NCBI GenBank assembly: GCA_017347445.1
Contig: AP021856.1
Coordinates: forward strand, 124,001-188,000
Source: Candidatus Brocadia pituitae
GTDB lineage: Bacteria; Planctomycetota; Brocadiia; Brocadiales; Brocadiaceae
Reading direction: 5' to 3'
Length of the DNA stretch: 64,000 nt
The notes beneath the pieces were generated by a model. That model saw nothing but the letters and a program-made list of their open reading frames with translations. It did not search any database and had not been told where the DNA came from. How positions within the stretch are numbered: the stretch's first letter is position 1; every line of letters begins with the position of its first letter. A program made the translations under genes and the position numbers. Shown here one piece after another: positions 8,431 to 16,646 of this stretch.

Positions 8431-9080
8431 GTTCTGACATCCATCTGCCGTCCAACCCGGTATTTGGTTTCGTAATCGATGATGAAGTCTAATTCCTCGT
8501 TCGTAAAACCATATTTTTGCTTCATCTCGTATTTCACCTTTTCTATGGATAAGCAAGGCCTGTCAGGATTATCCATATCGTATGCCCACATCACGGGATT
8601 GTACAGAATATAACGACGAATTATATTCAATGACTTTTCGTTTCGGATGATGTGATCATAATAGTTGCGCTGCCACAGTGAAATACCTTTTATATTGCGT
8701 AATTCATTAATTCGACGTGCAGAAAATGTTTTTAGCGCACGCACGATTTCTGGCAATCCATGCCGTTTGATAATGGTAGGGGCGGGGGTTAAACCCGCCC
8801 CTACCATATCTATTTCAGTTAAAATAATAATTCCATGTGCATGATTGGGCATGATTACGAATGCGTCTAATTTCACATTCGGATAATGATGTGGCAAATC
8901 ATTCCAATGCGTTTGAACAAGTTTTCCAAATAAATTCAACTGCATCGTTTCGCCAGAAATATTTCCAAAGAGGCATACCCTTTTTTCTGTGCAGATGGTC
9001 ACAAAATATGCCCCGGGTCTTGTATAATCGTATCCCTTTAAACGGATCGAACGACGGCGGTGTTTTTCAGGATCGTATAT
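8427..9080 (-). CDS. REP-associated tyrosine transposase (RAYT 1, Y1/HUH type)
   Basis: A single-strand transposase of the IS200/RAYT family. The HUH motif is in MPNHAHGIII and the catalytic tyrosine region in WQRNYYDHIIRNEKSL. The homologous N-terminus (YDPEKHRRRSIRLKGYDYTR) extends upstream to about 9080, but there the codon aligned with the usual start is ATA, and no ATG is in frame; the first standard start is GTG at 9002, inside the conserved domain. So either a rare start is used or the start has been lost. A 29-bp palindrome (8776-8804) lies in frame after the HUH strand and encodes the insert VGAGLTPAPT. The gene is flanked on both sides by 75-bp REP hairpins. Confidence 0.8.
   Translation of the reverse strand: MYDPEKHRRRSIRLKGYDYTRPGAYFVTICTEKRVCLFGNISGETMQLNLFGKLVQTHWNDLPHHYPNVKLDAFVIMPNHAHGIIILTEIDMVGAGLTPAPTIIKRHGLPEIVRALKTFSARRINELRNIKGISLWQRNYYDHIIRNEKSLNIIRRYILYNPVMWAYDMDNPDRPCLSIEKVKYEMKQKYGFTNEELDFIIDYETKYRVGRQMDVRT
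8776..8804. repeat. Palindrome inside RAYT 1 coding sequence
   Basis: A 29-bp palindrome with arms GTAGGGGCGGG and CCCGCCCCTAC, sharing GTAGGGGC ends with the flanking REPs. It is in frame and encodes residues VGAGLTPAPT between the HUH beta-strand and the following helix. The second RAYT has a different palindrome at the same protein position. Confidence 0.85.
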
Positions 9081-9130
9081 CGTTTTTTTTGTTTTGATTG
9101 TTTGGTTGCATGGTTGTTTGGTTATTAATT

Positions 9131-9203
9131 GTAGGGGCGAAGCATTTTTTGTGATAAAATTCTGGTGTAATTTATTGGGTGAGAAAAAATGCTTCGCCCC
9201 TAC
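9131..9203. repeat. REP-like hairpin, left flank of RAYT 1 (5' side of the gene)
   Basis: A 73-bp inverted repeat almost identical to 8356-8430, with the same arms and the same spacer core AAAATTCTGGTGTA. It lies upstream of the transposase and 18 bp from the end of the membrane operon. Confidence 0.85.
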
Positions 9204-9220
9204 ATATACGAATTATAATA

Positions 9221-9970
9221 TTATTGCAAAATCCCCAGCCAATCCCTGAGTAAAAACTGAATCCGGCCGATGAGCAAGGACAACCTGCCCATGACCGTAT
9301 AGCCGAAGGATGCGCCAAAGGAGATCATGAGAAACCAGATGCCGATCTTCGACACCGTTCCGATCGTCCCTTTGTGCTCAACGGAAAAGATGAAGTAGAT
9401 GAGTACGGAGATAACACCGAGCAGGATAAGTACAGTGTTGATGCTGGAAAAGATGGTTTCCCCGCCGGAAAATACGGGATGCAGGGAGGGTTTTGTCTGT
9501 TCAAGGATGAATGCGGAAATGACGCGCGGGATGCTCACTCCTGCACCAAGTCCCACCACAAATGCAAACGTCCATCGACTCAGCCACGATAGTTTTCTCG
9601 AAAATCTCAGGAGCATAAAGATCCCAAGCATGGAAGGAATGATCAATGCATATTGAGGGGCTTTCGTTGCAGCCTTTGAAAACATTGGGACGATAAGGGG
9701 GTCATAGAGGTCGGGTTTTAAGAAATTAAACCAGGTAATGATGATGGTATACCCCAGGGATACGCCTACATAAAGATTTTCTGCGATCTTGAAGGCGGGA
9801 TTGTCCTTATACAGGAAGCTGTAAATGGCCAGGGTAAGTCCAACGCCGAGGATAACGCCAAACCCATCGAAGGAGAAAGGAAGTTTCCCCGATGCCATTA
9901 AAAAGATATTGATGCAGACGAATAATCCAATCGTGCCAACAAGAATGAAGAAATTAGAATCCTTACGCAT
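9221..9970 (-). CDS. Polytopic membrane protein, gene 4 of an unknown four-gene operon
   Basis: A 249-aa protein with about seven hydrophobic segments (near residues 7-26, 37-54, 62-81, 107-123, 133-155, 175-197 and 207-226). No motif was recognised. It follows the preceding gene by only 3 nt, so the two are co-transcribed and probably translationally coupled. Loops rich in Arg/Lys (LLRFSRKLSWLSR) suggest cytoplasmic faces. Context: the other genes encode a six-segment membrane protein, a doubly anchored globular protein, and a secreted/anchored protein with a fibronectin-like front. A membrane complex is inferred; function unknown. Confidence 0.75.
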   Translation of the reverse strand: MRKDSNFFILVGTIGLFVCINIFLMASGKLPFSFDGFGVILGVGLTLAIYSFLYKDNPAFKIAENLYVGVSLGYTIIITWFNFLKPDLYDPLIVPMFSKAATKAPQYALIIPSMLGIFMLLRFSRKLSWLSRWTFAFVVGLGAGVSIPRVISAFILEQTKPSLHPVFSGGETIFSSINTVLILLGVISVLIYFIFSVEHKGTIGTVSKIGIWFLMISFGASFGYTVMGRLSLLIGRIQFLLRDWLGILQ

Positions 9971-9973
9971 GCC

Positions 9974-10777
9974 TTACCTTTTGGATATAAAATAGATGAT
10001 GTTGCCAAAGATGACAAAAATAATAATAATCACATGCACCACGCTTTGTGGGCGCATACCGATTACGGCGCTGCCCTTTTTCCCGACCAGCGCCTCATAT
10101 TCTGCTGCCCCCTTGAGGCCGCCAAGCAAGCCGATCAGTTGTTTTGACTGGAGAAAGGGATACATATCGGGACCCATCACGGCGGTGCATCCCGCACCCA
10201 GTTCAAATCTATATTTTTCCTTCCCAAATGCTATCCAGGTCTCTATCGTTGTCCCTGCTGCAAGATCGAATAAAAAGTCGATTTCCCGTAATGAATCGAT
10301 ACCCTGCAAGACCGGTAACGTCGTGGTGTCATTCCCATAGAAATCCTTGGGGAAGGCCGAATAAAGGTTTTCCCCCATATTGATAATGAGGGATGCCGAG
10401 CCGGGTTTGTAACCTAAAAAGGCATAGTCTTCACCATGTTTTTTCTGATATTGATTGGCCACAGAGGTCATTGCCTGCTCAGCCAGTCCAGGAGCGCCCG
10501 GGTAATGGGTCATGCCAATGACTTTTAAATCCCTGCGAAAACAATGGTGGAGGAAGGCAACGGCCATGGGCTGGAGTTCTTCCTTTGAGGCGGGATCATA
10601 ATCAAAGGCAATCATGACGTGGGAACCCTTTGGCAATGACTCTATTTTTTTATAAATTCCCAGAACCGGTTCTGAGGCGGGTATGGGCAGTTCAAATCGC
10701 AGAACGAGTGAGACAATCACCGCTATGGTAATGATTGCAAAGATAATGCGGCGGTCTATCCGTAAAAGCCTTTCCAC
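9974..10777 (-). CDS. Doubly membrane-anchored protein, gene 3 of the unknown operon
   Basis: A 267-aa protein with one membrane segment at the N-terminus (residues 12-28) and one at the C-terminus (residues 247-264), leaving a soluble domain of about 215 residues between them. That domain begins SLPKGSHVMIAFDYDPASKEELQPM and has an alternating strand/helix pattern. No catalytic motif was recognised. Its start overlaps the stop of the upstream gene by one base, a sign of translational coupling. It is most likely the soluble partner of the two polytopic proteins on either side. Confidence 0.75.
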   Translation of the reverse strand: MERLLRIDRRIIFAIITIAVIVSLVLRFELPIPASEPVLGIYKKIESLPKGSHVMIAFDYDPASKEELQPMAVAFLHHCFRRDLKVIGMTHYPGAPGLAEQAMTSVANQYQKKHGEDYAFLGYKPGSASLIINMGENLYSAFPKDFYGNDTTTLPVLQGIDSLREIDFLFDLAAGTTIETWIAFGKEKYRFELGAGCTAVMGPDMYPFLQSKQLIGLLGGLKGAAEYEALVGKKGSAVIGMRPQSVVHVIIIIFVIFGNIIYFISKR

Positions 10778-11430
10778 TAATCACCCCCGCCCAGATACGA
10801 CCGCTCAATGCCAAAGATGATTTTGAGAGAGGTCGCAATCGCCCCCAGACTCACTCCCAGAAGAATGCCGCGTTTGGCTGCGAGGTTTGGAACCGCCATG
10901 ATCCAGTCAGCGACTGCCGGGATGTACTGAGAAATATAATTCCCAATGGGCACCCTTCCGAGCATAACGATAACAGCGGCAATGAGCAATACCGTTGATT
11001 CATTGGTGCGTGCGCGAAAGGTCCGGTAGGCCGCAGATGCGATAAAAAAAGCCAGAATGGAAAAGATCGTAGCGCCTGCAGGCACCTGAATATAATAATA
11101 AAGCCAGTCAAACATCGTACCTTCCTGCTTGTCATTCCAGAAAAATTTGCCCCCATTCAGAAAACCAAAGAACAGGGTAATAATCGCCCCAAAATAGACA
11201 AAGACGCTATATCCCCAACCCTCTACCTTCCTCTTAATCCTCGTCCAGTGGAGATGAAGCAGGCTATAGGCGCCAATAAATACGGCAAAACCCGCTATAA
11301 TCCGATCCCATTTGGATACTACCTCCAGCAAGTCCTGTGAGAGTTTATGAGGGACATAGTACTGCATGGCCATGAGGATGCCCATGACAAAGGCGATGAT
11401 GAGTGGGATGGTACGTTTAAGAAAATTCAT
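10777..11430 (-). CDS. Polytopic membrane protein, gene 2 of the unknown operon
   Basis: A 217-aa protein with about six hydrophobic helices and a short N-terminal positive stretch (MNFLKRT). It has no transporter signature that I know. A loop with FLNGGKFFWNDKQEGTMFDW lies between helices 3 and 4. A 176-bp repeat element separates it from the first gene of the set, so co-transcription with that gene depends on reading through the repeat; coupling with the next gene is tight (one-base overlap). Confidence 0.75.
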   Translation of the reverse strand: MNFLKRTIPLIIAFVMGILMAMQYYVPHKLSQDLLEVVSKWDRIIAGFAVFIGAYSLLHLHWTRIKRKVEGWGYSVFVYFGAIITLFFGFLNGGKFFWNDKQEGTMFDWLYYYIQVPAGATIFSILAFFIASAAYRTFRARTNESTVLLIAAVIVMLGRVPIGNYISQYIPAVADWIMAVPNLAAKRGILLGVSLGAIATSLKIIFGIERSYLGGGD

Positions 11431-11452
11431 AGTATTTATTATTTAAATTTAT

Positions 11453-11628
11453 TTAGCCACGAATCGACACAAAGTAGCACGAACAAAATATCGGCACAAT
11501 ATTCTCCCACTACAAACCATAGCCAAGTTTATTTTGCACTTGTATTGCTAATCCAACGATTTTGTAAGATAAGTCCTTGAACAATATCTTATTTTCATTC
11601 GCGTCCATTTGTGCAAATTCGTGGCTAA
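11453..11628. repeat. 176-bp element with 12-bp terminal inverted repeats
   Basis: The ends TTAGCCACGAAT (11453-11464) and ATTCGTGGCTAA (11617-11628) are exact inverted repeats; further short matches follow inside (CACAAAG/CATTTGTG-like). The interior has no reading frame. It sits between the first and second genes of the membrane operon, suggesting insertion of a MITE-like element into an existing operon. Confidence 0.65.
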
Positions 11629-11634
11629 CCATTC

Positions 11635-12885
11635 TTAAAAAGCCTCAAATAAATGCGTGATAAATGTCAATCCGAAACTGGCAAGTATCGTACCTAATAT
11701 CAGGATGACAATGAGAAGCCCCTTTCCCACATCCTGTGCCCTGAGGGTACCCATGAGCATCGGTTCTCTCGACAAATAGGCGCTGGCTGCATACAGCTCC
11801 TCTCCAATCAGGGTATAGTCACACGTGGTGATAAAGAAAGGCAACTGGGTGTAGGCGTCGGTACCGGCGATCTGGATTGCACCGGTAGAAGCGCCGGTTT
11901 CTGCCAGGATCAGTGCCTCTGCATAGAAATATCCGACAAAAAAATTAGCGGCCGGTCTCTCCCGGGTCATGATGCCGCCAACCGCCGCTACATAAGGAAA
12001 TTGTTCCGAGGCTACCAAGAAGACATTGTCAGAGTTATAGGCATCAGGACGTCCCGCTTCAAGGTACGATTCCTTCACCACTTCCTGGCTAACAGACATC
12101 ACAATGGGGTCATTATTCACAACTTTTAGGTTTGCATCATAATCTGCAATCTTCCGTGCAATCCTGCCCAGGATACTTATTGCTGCAATAGTCGATATGC
12201 TCCCCATACCGGTCAGCCCGTGAACAAAAAGCACGGGCTTGCCCATTTCCGTAGCGCGACCCAGGGCCTCGTCCACGGCATCCAGCCCACTTATCTTTCG
12301 TAAGAACATATTGGGGTTTCGGCGTGCATGCACGATAAAATAAAAAATAATCACCGAGAGGATGATCATGATGATAAAATTGTTTGCCTTTTTCATGTGC
12401 AACCAATTTCCACGCGCCTTTGCAGAGGCTACCGTATCAAAGACAATTTTATTCTCCCCGGAGACCATCCCTAACTTGAAGTAATAGACCTGCCTCTTGT
12501 CAATTGGCTCTCCGTTGAACACCTTTCTGGGAAATATCTGAACATAATGATAATTTTCATTCGATTTTTTATGGCCGTAAATTTCGGGGACCCCCGTTCG
12601 ATAACTGGTATTCGATTTTATGCGAATCGCCTCTTTTTCAAAGTCGCCGTTTTTATCCCTGTCGATGTAAACCACGTAGAAAACATCGGGGGCATCATTC
12701 GGAGAGATTGACCAGGTCAGTGATATCGTTTCCCCTGCATCGTTTGGGGTATCAAATGCCCTGAATTCTGCCGGAGGAATAAGAAAGGATGGTAGCTGAG
12801 CGAAGATTCCTGTATTGAGGAAAAATGGCAGAAAGAGAATAATAACTGCTGTAAAAAATTTTATTTTCACGACAAACGTTTTCAT
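11635..12885 (-). CDS. Secreted/membrane protein with fibronectin-like N-terminus, gene 1 of the unknown operon
   Basis: A 416-aa protein. It starts with a signal peptide (KIKFFTAVIILFLPFFLNTGIFA), continues with a fibronectin-III-like domain (residues 35-155: PPAEFRAFDTPNDAGETISLTWSIS, PDVFYVVYIDRD), has a membrane helix near 168-187 (NNFIIMIILSVIIFYFIVHA), then a cytoplasm-side domain of about 190 residues (MGKPVLFVHGLTGMGSISTIAA, MTRERPAANFFVGYFYAEALILAETG) and a final membrane helix (393-412). The domain layout resembles, from memory, proteins annotated DUF6754; I could not verify this. Function unknown. It heads the four-gene set, reading away from the potassium channel region. Confidence 0.75.
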   Translation of the reverse strand: MKTFVVKIKFFTAVIILFLPFFLNTGIFAQLPSFLIPPAEFRAFDTPNDAGETISLTWSISPNDAPDVFYVVYIDRDKNGDFEKEAIRIKSNTSYRTGVPEIYGHKKSNENYHYVQIFPRKVFNGEPIDKRQVYYFKLGMVSGENKIVFDTVASAKARGNWLHMKKANNFIIMIILSVIIFYFIVHARRNPNMFLRKISGLDAVDEALGRATEMGKPVLFVHGLTGMGSISTIAAISILGRIARKIADYDANLKVVNNDPIVMSVSQEVVKESYLEAGRPDAYNSDNVFLVASEQFPYVAAVGGIMTRERPAANFFVGYFYAEALILAETGASTGAIQIAGTDAYTQLPFFITTCDYTLIGEELYAASAYLSREPMLMGTLRAQDVGKGLLIVILILGTILASFGLTFITHLFEAF

Positions 12886-13269
12886 GGTAAAAAATAGACG
12901 GGATACACGAGGTCAAAAGACAAACCTTTTCCTCTATTAGATTATTATCATTATAATTTGTTGCCTCGAAATTACAACATATTTTAAACCCAAAACCCAA
13001 GATATGCGGAGATAGGGATTTGTCTGATTTAAGAAGATGCAAATCTATAAAGATTATTGGTGTAATAGAGTTTTAAAGAGGTTTGATTAATGCGGCAACG
13101 GTATGAAACTTGCCTGAAAGTGGATTTTTCTCCGGCAAGAGATATTGACATCTGTGCTGCTATGCTATAACATACGTTACATTCGAGGCAGCCTTTCAAT
13201 CCTTATAAATTCAGAAAACGTTACAAACCAGCACTAAAAATGCTTGCCAAAAAATGAAGCATTTGATTC
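12886..13269. other. Intergenic region with divergent regulatory DNA
   Basis: No gene is visible. A plausible sigma-70 promoter reading rightward, TTGACA (13145-13150) with TATAAC (13166-13171), precedes the Fic remnant and channel gene. The spacer of 15 nt is short; a shifted -10 (TAACAT, 13168-13173) gives the usual 17. The promoter of the leftward membrane operon must also lie here but was not identified. Confidence 0.4.
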
Positions 13270-13488
13270 CTAAACAAGACAGCTTCACCTATGCATTCCC
13301 TTATGAAGAATCATCCATTTACAGACGGCAACAAAAGAACTGCCATCGCATCTGCATCGTTTTTTCTTCTTTGCAACAATTATCGCCTCAAAACATCGAA
13401 CAAAGGACTTGAACGGTTTTACCCTGAAAGTGGCCATTTTTTCAGATTGTCTTTTTTTATTGCCCCGGCAGGTAAAAAAATACCATGA
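13270..13488 (+). pseudogene. Fic/Doc-family toxin remnant
   Basis: The frame encodes the Fic active-site motif HPFTDGNKRTA preceded by KTASPMHSLMKN, matching the end of helix and loop in Doc/Fic proteins, and continues into ASASFFLLCNNYRL. A TGA stop lies about eight codons upstream of the homologous start, so the N-terminal two-thirds of a Fic domain is missing, and the C-terminus is short. Only about 70 residues of a domain of more than 120 remain. It overlaps the first bases of the potassium channel gene by four nt. No antitoxin partner was found. Fic/Doc proteins AMP- or phosphorylate targets; this copy cannot fold as an intact domain. Confidence 0.7.
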
Positions 13489-14315
13489 TACAGAAAATAA
13501 AAAACAGGATAGAAGAGATTTTGAATGGGGTATCAACCGCAGATATATACGCCAGGATATTCCAGGTCTTCATTATTACGTTGATTTTTCTGAATGTGTT
13601 TGCCGTTATCCTGGAAACCGTAGAAGGCATTTTCTCCCGTTGTACGATGGCATTCAAGGCATTTGACGCATTCTCCGTGTCCGTATTTACGGCTGAATAC
13701 CTTCTCCGCTTATGGACCTGCACGAGCGATAAGAGATTTCGTGGCGCTCTAAAAGGAAGGCTTCGGTTTGCCGCGACCCCTTTTGCCCTTGTGGATTTGA
13801 TGGCGATTTTACCATTTTACGTACCCATGTTCCTTCCCCTTGATTTGCGCGTGATAAGGGCATTACGGCTTTTCCGGCTGCTTCGTATCCTAAAAATGGG
13901 ACGCTATTCTGAGTCTTTGAGAATGATGGGAAACGTGCTTAGGGAAGAAAAGGAGGCACTCCTCGTAACAGTATTTGGGGTATCAATCCTGTTGGTAATC
14001 GCCTCAAGCCTCATGTACTTTATTGAAAACGCAGCCCAACCCGATCTATTTTCGAGCATCCCGGCGGCAATATGGTGGGGTGTGGCCACCGTAACCACGG
14101 TTGGCTACGGCGACATGTATCCAATAACTCCGCTGGGAAGGTTTTTGGGGGCAATCATTGCCATCCTGGGGATTGGTGCGATTGCGATACCGGCAGGAAT
14201 TGTTACCACGGGTTTTACCAAGGAAATTCAGAAAAGGCATGGGAAAAAAAGCATGTGCCCGCACTGTAGGAAAGATATAAATGAACCACCAGAAAAACCA
14301 GCCACTAACACGTAA
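13485..14315 (+). CDS. Voltage-gated potassium channel (Kv-type, six membrane segments)
   Basis: A 276-aa inner-membrane channel. The S4 sensor is visible as LDLRVIRALRLFRLLRILKM (near residues 125-144) with arginines every third residue. The pore helix and selectivity filter read TTVGYGDMYP (near residues 204-213). S1 to S3 precede (FIITLIFLNVFAVIL; FDAFSVSVFTAEYLLRLW; FALVDLMAILPFYVPMF). The C-terminal tail contains a CPHC motif after a short charged helix. Length is normal for KvAP-like bacterial channels. The ATG is preceded by GGCAGGT. It would set potassium flux or membrane potential; in the window it stands alone. Confidence 0.93.
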   Translation: MIQKIKNRIEEILNGVSTADIYARIFQVFIITLIFLNVFAVILETVEGIFSRCTMAFKAFDAFSVSVFTAEYLLRLWTCTSDKRFRGALKGRLRFAATPFALVDLMAILPFYVPMFLPLDLRVIRALRLFRLLRILKMGRYSESLRMMGNVLREEKEALLVTVFGVSILLVIASSLMYFIENAAQPDLFSSIPAAIWWGVATVTTVGYGDMYPITPLGRFLGAIIAILGIGAIAIPAGIVTTGFTKEIQKRHGKKSMCPHCRKDINEPPEKPATNT

Positions 14316-14402
14316 ATGCGAAAAAACTTTGTAACATTTCAACCGTTTGCTAAATTACCTTATCGAATCGCAGTCAATTTATCACAGATGATGTATTTAA
14401 AG

Positions 14403-14510
14403 AAATGAATAATCTTGTTGATGACATGGTTGTTAATTATTACCATTAAAGATGGAAACGGCTATTTTTTTTCGTAATGCACCATCTCTTGAAAAAGGGG
14501 GATAACGACA
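14403..14510 (+). promoter_or_regulatory. Leader of Slp paralogue 1, duplicated before paralogue 2
   Basis: About 100 bp ahead of the first Slp gene (from GAATAATCTTGTTGATGACA to the GGGGGA ribosome site) recur almost unchanged at 15117-15223 before the second. The duplication therefore included the control region. TTGATG near 14417 could serve as a -35 element; no certain -10 was found. Confidence 0.45.
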
Positions 14511-15032
14511 ATGAAGATAAACGGGAGAGGTCTTGCTCATTCTTTCGGAGTGCCGATTGTTGTATTGCTATTCGTGATGAGTTGTGCGCCGGTTATATCG
14601 AAGCAGATCAGAGATCAAGTCAGACCAGACATCACTTTTAATGCAGTAATCAATGATCCTGAAGGCTATAAGGAACAAATGATCATCTTAAGTGGGATTG
14701 TTCTCAAGACCGAGAATACCAAAGAAGGGACGCTACTGCAAGTATTACAGCGCCCCGCTGGTTTCCGGGGAAAGCCTAAAGACGTGGATGAAACCAGCGG
14801 GCGGTTTCTGGCGCTTGACAGTCGTTACTTAGATGTGAATGTATTTACGGAAGGACGAGCGGTTACCATTGCGGGAGAGATTCAGGGGAAAAGGACACTT
14901 CCCCTGGATAAAACAGAGTATACGTATCCCCTGATTTCTGTGAAGGAATTATATCTTTGGCCAGCCACAAGCAGGTATAGCGATCCATATTCCTCCGTGC
15001 ATATCGGCTTTGGTGTTGGATATTCTCACTGA
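14511..15032 (+). CDS. Slp-family outer-membrane lipoprotein, paralogue 1
   Basis: A 173-aa lipoprotein: N-terminal signal with lipobox VMSCAPV (Cys near residue 25), then the Slp-type domain with a ILSGIVLKTENTKEGTLLQV core and GRFLALDSRYLDVNVFTEGRAVTIAGEI. Slp proteins are outer-membrane lipoproteins linked to starvation or acid stress in enterobacteria; the exact role is unknown. The opening after the lipobox, CAPVISKQIRDQVRPDITF, is shared with both following genes. The C-terminal tail (residues 155-173) is short and moderately aromatic, unlike the other two copies. The gene is preceded by a leader that is repeated before paralogue 2. Confidence 0.85.
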   Translation: MKINGRGLAHSFGVPIVVLLFVMSCAPVISKQIRDQVRPDITFNAVINDPEGYKEQMIILSGIVLKTENTKEGTLLQVLQRPAGFRGKPKDVDETSGRFLALDSRYLDVNVFTEGRAVTIAGEIQGKRTLPLDKTEYTYPLISVKELYLWPATSRYSDPYSSVHIGFGVGYSH

Positions 15033-15223
15033 TAAAGATTGTAATATGGGCAAGATGGTTTGTACTCCAGGAAACATCGCAAGATATTTCCACACAGGGT
15101 ATTCTTTTTTCTCTTGATGAATAATCTTGTTGATGACATGGTTGTTAATCATTACCATTAAAGAGGGAAACAGCTATTTTTTCATAATGCACCATATTTT
15201 GAAAAAACGGGGGGATGATCATG

Positions 15224-15760
15224 ATGAAAATAAACGGGAAAGGCTTCGCTTGTTCTTACGGAATGCCGGTTGTTATATTTTTGTTCATGACGAGCTGTGC
15301 ACCGGTTATATCGAAGCAGATCAGGGAGCAAGTCAGACCGGACATTACTTTTACTGCAGTACATAACGATCCCGAAAGCTACAAGGGGCAGATGATTGTC
15401 CTCAGTGGGGTTATTATTGAGACTGAAAATAACAAGGAAGGAACGCAGTTGCAAATCTTACAATGCCCTGCCGGGTTTCGCGGGAAGCCCAAGAATGTGG
15501 ATGAGACCAGCGGAAGATTTTTGGCTCTTGATAGCCGTTATTTGGAGGTAAGTGTTTTTAGTAAAGGGCGATCCGTAACGATTGCCGGAGAGATTGTGGG
15601 AAAGAAGGTCATTCCTTTGGGTCAGATAGAGTATCACTATCCACTGATTTCAGCAAAAGAAATCTACCTCTGGCCTGCGGAAAAAACGTATCCTAACCGC
15701 TACTATTATTACCCTCAAGGCTCTTGGTGGTGGCGGAGCCGCTATCCGTATTATTATTGA
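15224..15760 (+). CDS. Slp-family outer-membrane lipoprotein, paralogue 2
   Basis: A paralogue of the preceding gene, about 178 aa, with lipobox MTSCAPV and the same Slp core (QMIVLSGVIIETENNKEGTQ, GRFLALDSRYLEVSVFSKGR). Three in-frame ATG codons compete (15215, 15221, 15224). The last one matches the first paralogue in sequence (MKINGKG) and in the 8-nt distance from the GGGGGGA ribosome site, so it is preferred. The C-terminus is strikingly aromatic: YYYYPQGSWWWRSRYPYYY, with clusters of Tyr and Trp. This tail is absent from paralogue 1. It may bind carbohydrate or pack against the membrane, which is speculation. Confidence 0.85.
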   Translation: MKINGKGFACSYGMPVVIFLFMTSCAPVISKQIREQVRPDITFTAVHNDPESYKGQMIVLSGVIIETENNKEGTQLQILQCPAGFRGKPKNVDETSGRFLALDSRYLEVSVFSKGRSVTIAGEIVGKKVIPLGQIEYHYPLISAKEIYLWPAEKTYPNRYYYYPQGSWWWRSRYPYYY

Positions 15761-15806
15761 TAACCCTTATACCTAAATACAGCGAGTATCTACGAGAATA
15801 AACAAG

Positions 15807-16379
15807 ATGCCCTTTATATTTTCGCCCTACAGGTTGATTGTTTTATTGGTTTTGTTGACAGGCTGTGCGCCGGTTATCTCAAAACAAATCAGGGATCAGG
15901 TCAAACCGGAGACAACTTTTGCGGAGGTATTGAAGTCCCCCGAACGTTACCAGGGCCAGATGATTGTTTTAAGCGGGATTATTATCTCCGCAGCAAATAC
16001 AAAAGAGGGCACCTTGCTCCAGGTATTGCAACGTCCTGCGGGTTTTCGTGGTCAACCGGAAGGTGGAGACAAAACAGAAGGAAGATTTTTGGCGCTTGTT
16101 ACCCAGTACCTGGATATGTATGTCTATACCCAGGGGAGAGAAGTTACCGTTGCGGGAGACGTTCAGGGAAAGAGGACTTTGCCTTTGGATAAGATCGAGT
16201 ATGCGTATCCATTGATTCATGTAAAGGAATTGTACCTTTGGCCAGTAATTGAAGATAATGATTTTGATTTCTACCCCTACTACTACCATCCGTTTTTTTA
16301 CTATAACGATTATTGGTGGTGGCAGACACATCATGTAGATAGAAGAAGATGCCACGAACCCCGGAAGTCCAAAAAATAA
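15807..16379 (+). CDS. Slp-family outer-membrane lipoprotein, paralogue 3
   Basis: A 190-aa third paralogue with lipobox LLTGCAPV, the shared CAPVISKQIRDQV opening and the Slp core (QMIVLSGIIISAANTKEGT, GRFLALVTQYLDMYVYTQGR). It is 46 nt downstream of paralogue 2, with no duplicated leader and a weak ribosome site, so it is probably co-transcribed with it. The C-terminal tail again is aromatic and low in complexity (YPYYYHPFFYYNDYWWW) and ends in a basic, Arg/Lys/His-rich stretch. Divergence from the other two is greater than between those two, suggesting an older duplication. Confidence 0.85.
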   Translation: MPFIFSPYRLIVLLVLLTGCAPVISKQIRDQVKPETTFAEVLKSPERYQGQMIVLSGIIISAANTKEGTLLQVLQRPAGFRGQPEGGDKTEGRFLALVTQYLDMYVYTQGREVTVAGDVQGKRTLPLDKIEYAYPLIHVKELYLWPVIEDNDFDFYPYYYHPFFYYNDYWWWQTHHVDRRRCHEPRKSKK

Positions 16380-16646
16380 TCTTTGCGGGGAGCAAGGCGG
16401 CTGCAAGGCATAGGTGTTAAGTTAAACGGTTTTCAGATGATTGCCTCTTGTGACTCACAACGGCATGAGAACAATCGGAAATGCGACGGGTAGTTGTCTC
16501 CTGCTGGCGGGGGATCAAGGGGGTGGACTGGCAGAATCAGGGATTTTGGCAATCTCCTAATCTGAATATCTATAGTTCTACAGTTAACCCCGAACCCCGA
16601 ACCCTGAACCTACCGAACCTTCTGCTTGCTGTTTATCCTTTGCCAT
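16380..16646. other. Repeat-bearing spacer between convergent genes
   Basis: No gene. 16479-16532 (AATGCGACGGGTAGTTGTCT and onward) is a degenerate relative of the repeat near 3600-3660. Near 16583-16612 there is a short degenerate tandem array of the heptamer CCCGAAC. No clear terminator hairpin was found. Confidence 0.4.

Noticed and set aside
8356-9203. Repeats around RAYT 1 as a CRISPR array
   Set aside because: Only two long hairpin copies with a gene between them; no regular spacers.
13485-14315. Fic remnant and potassium channel as a toxin-antitoxin pair
   Set aside because: The Fic part lacks most of its domain and the channel has a complete Kv layout; the four-base overlap is probably incidental.
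16583-16612. Heptamer CCCGAAC repeats as a functional minisatellite
   Set aside because: Only about four imperfect units; too short to interpret.
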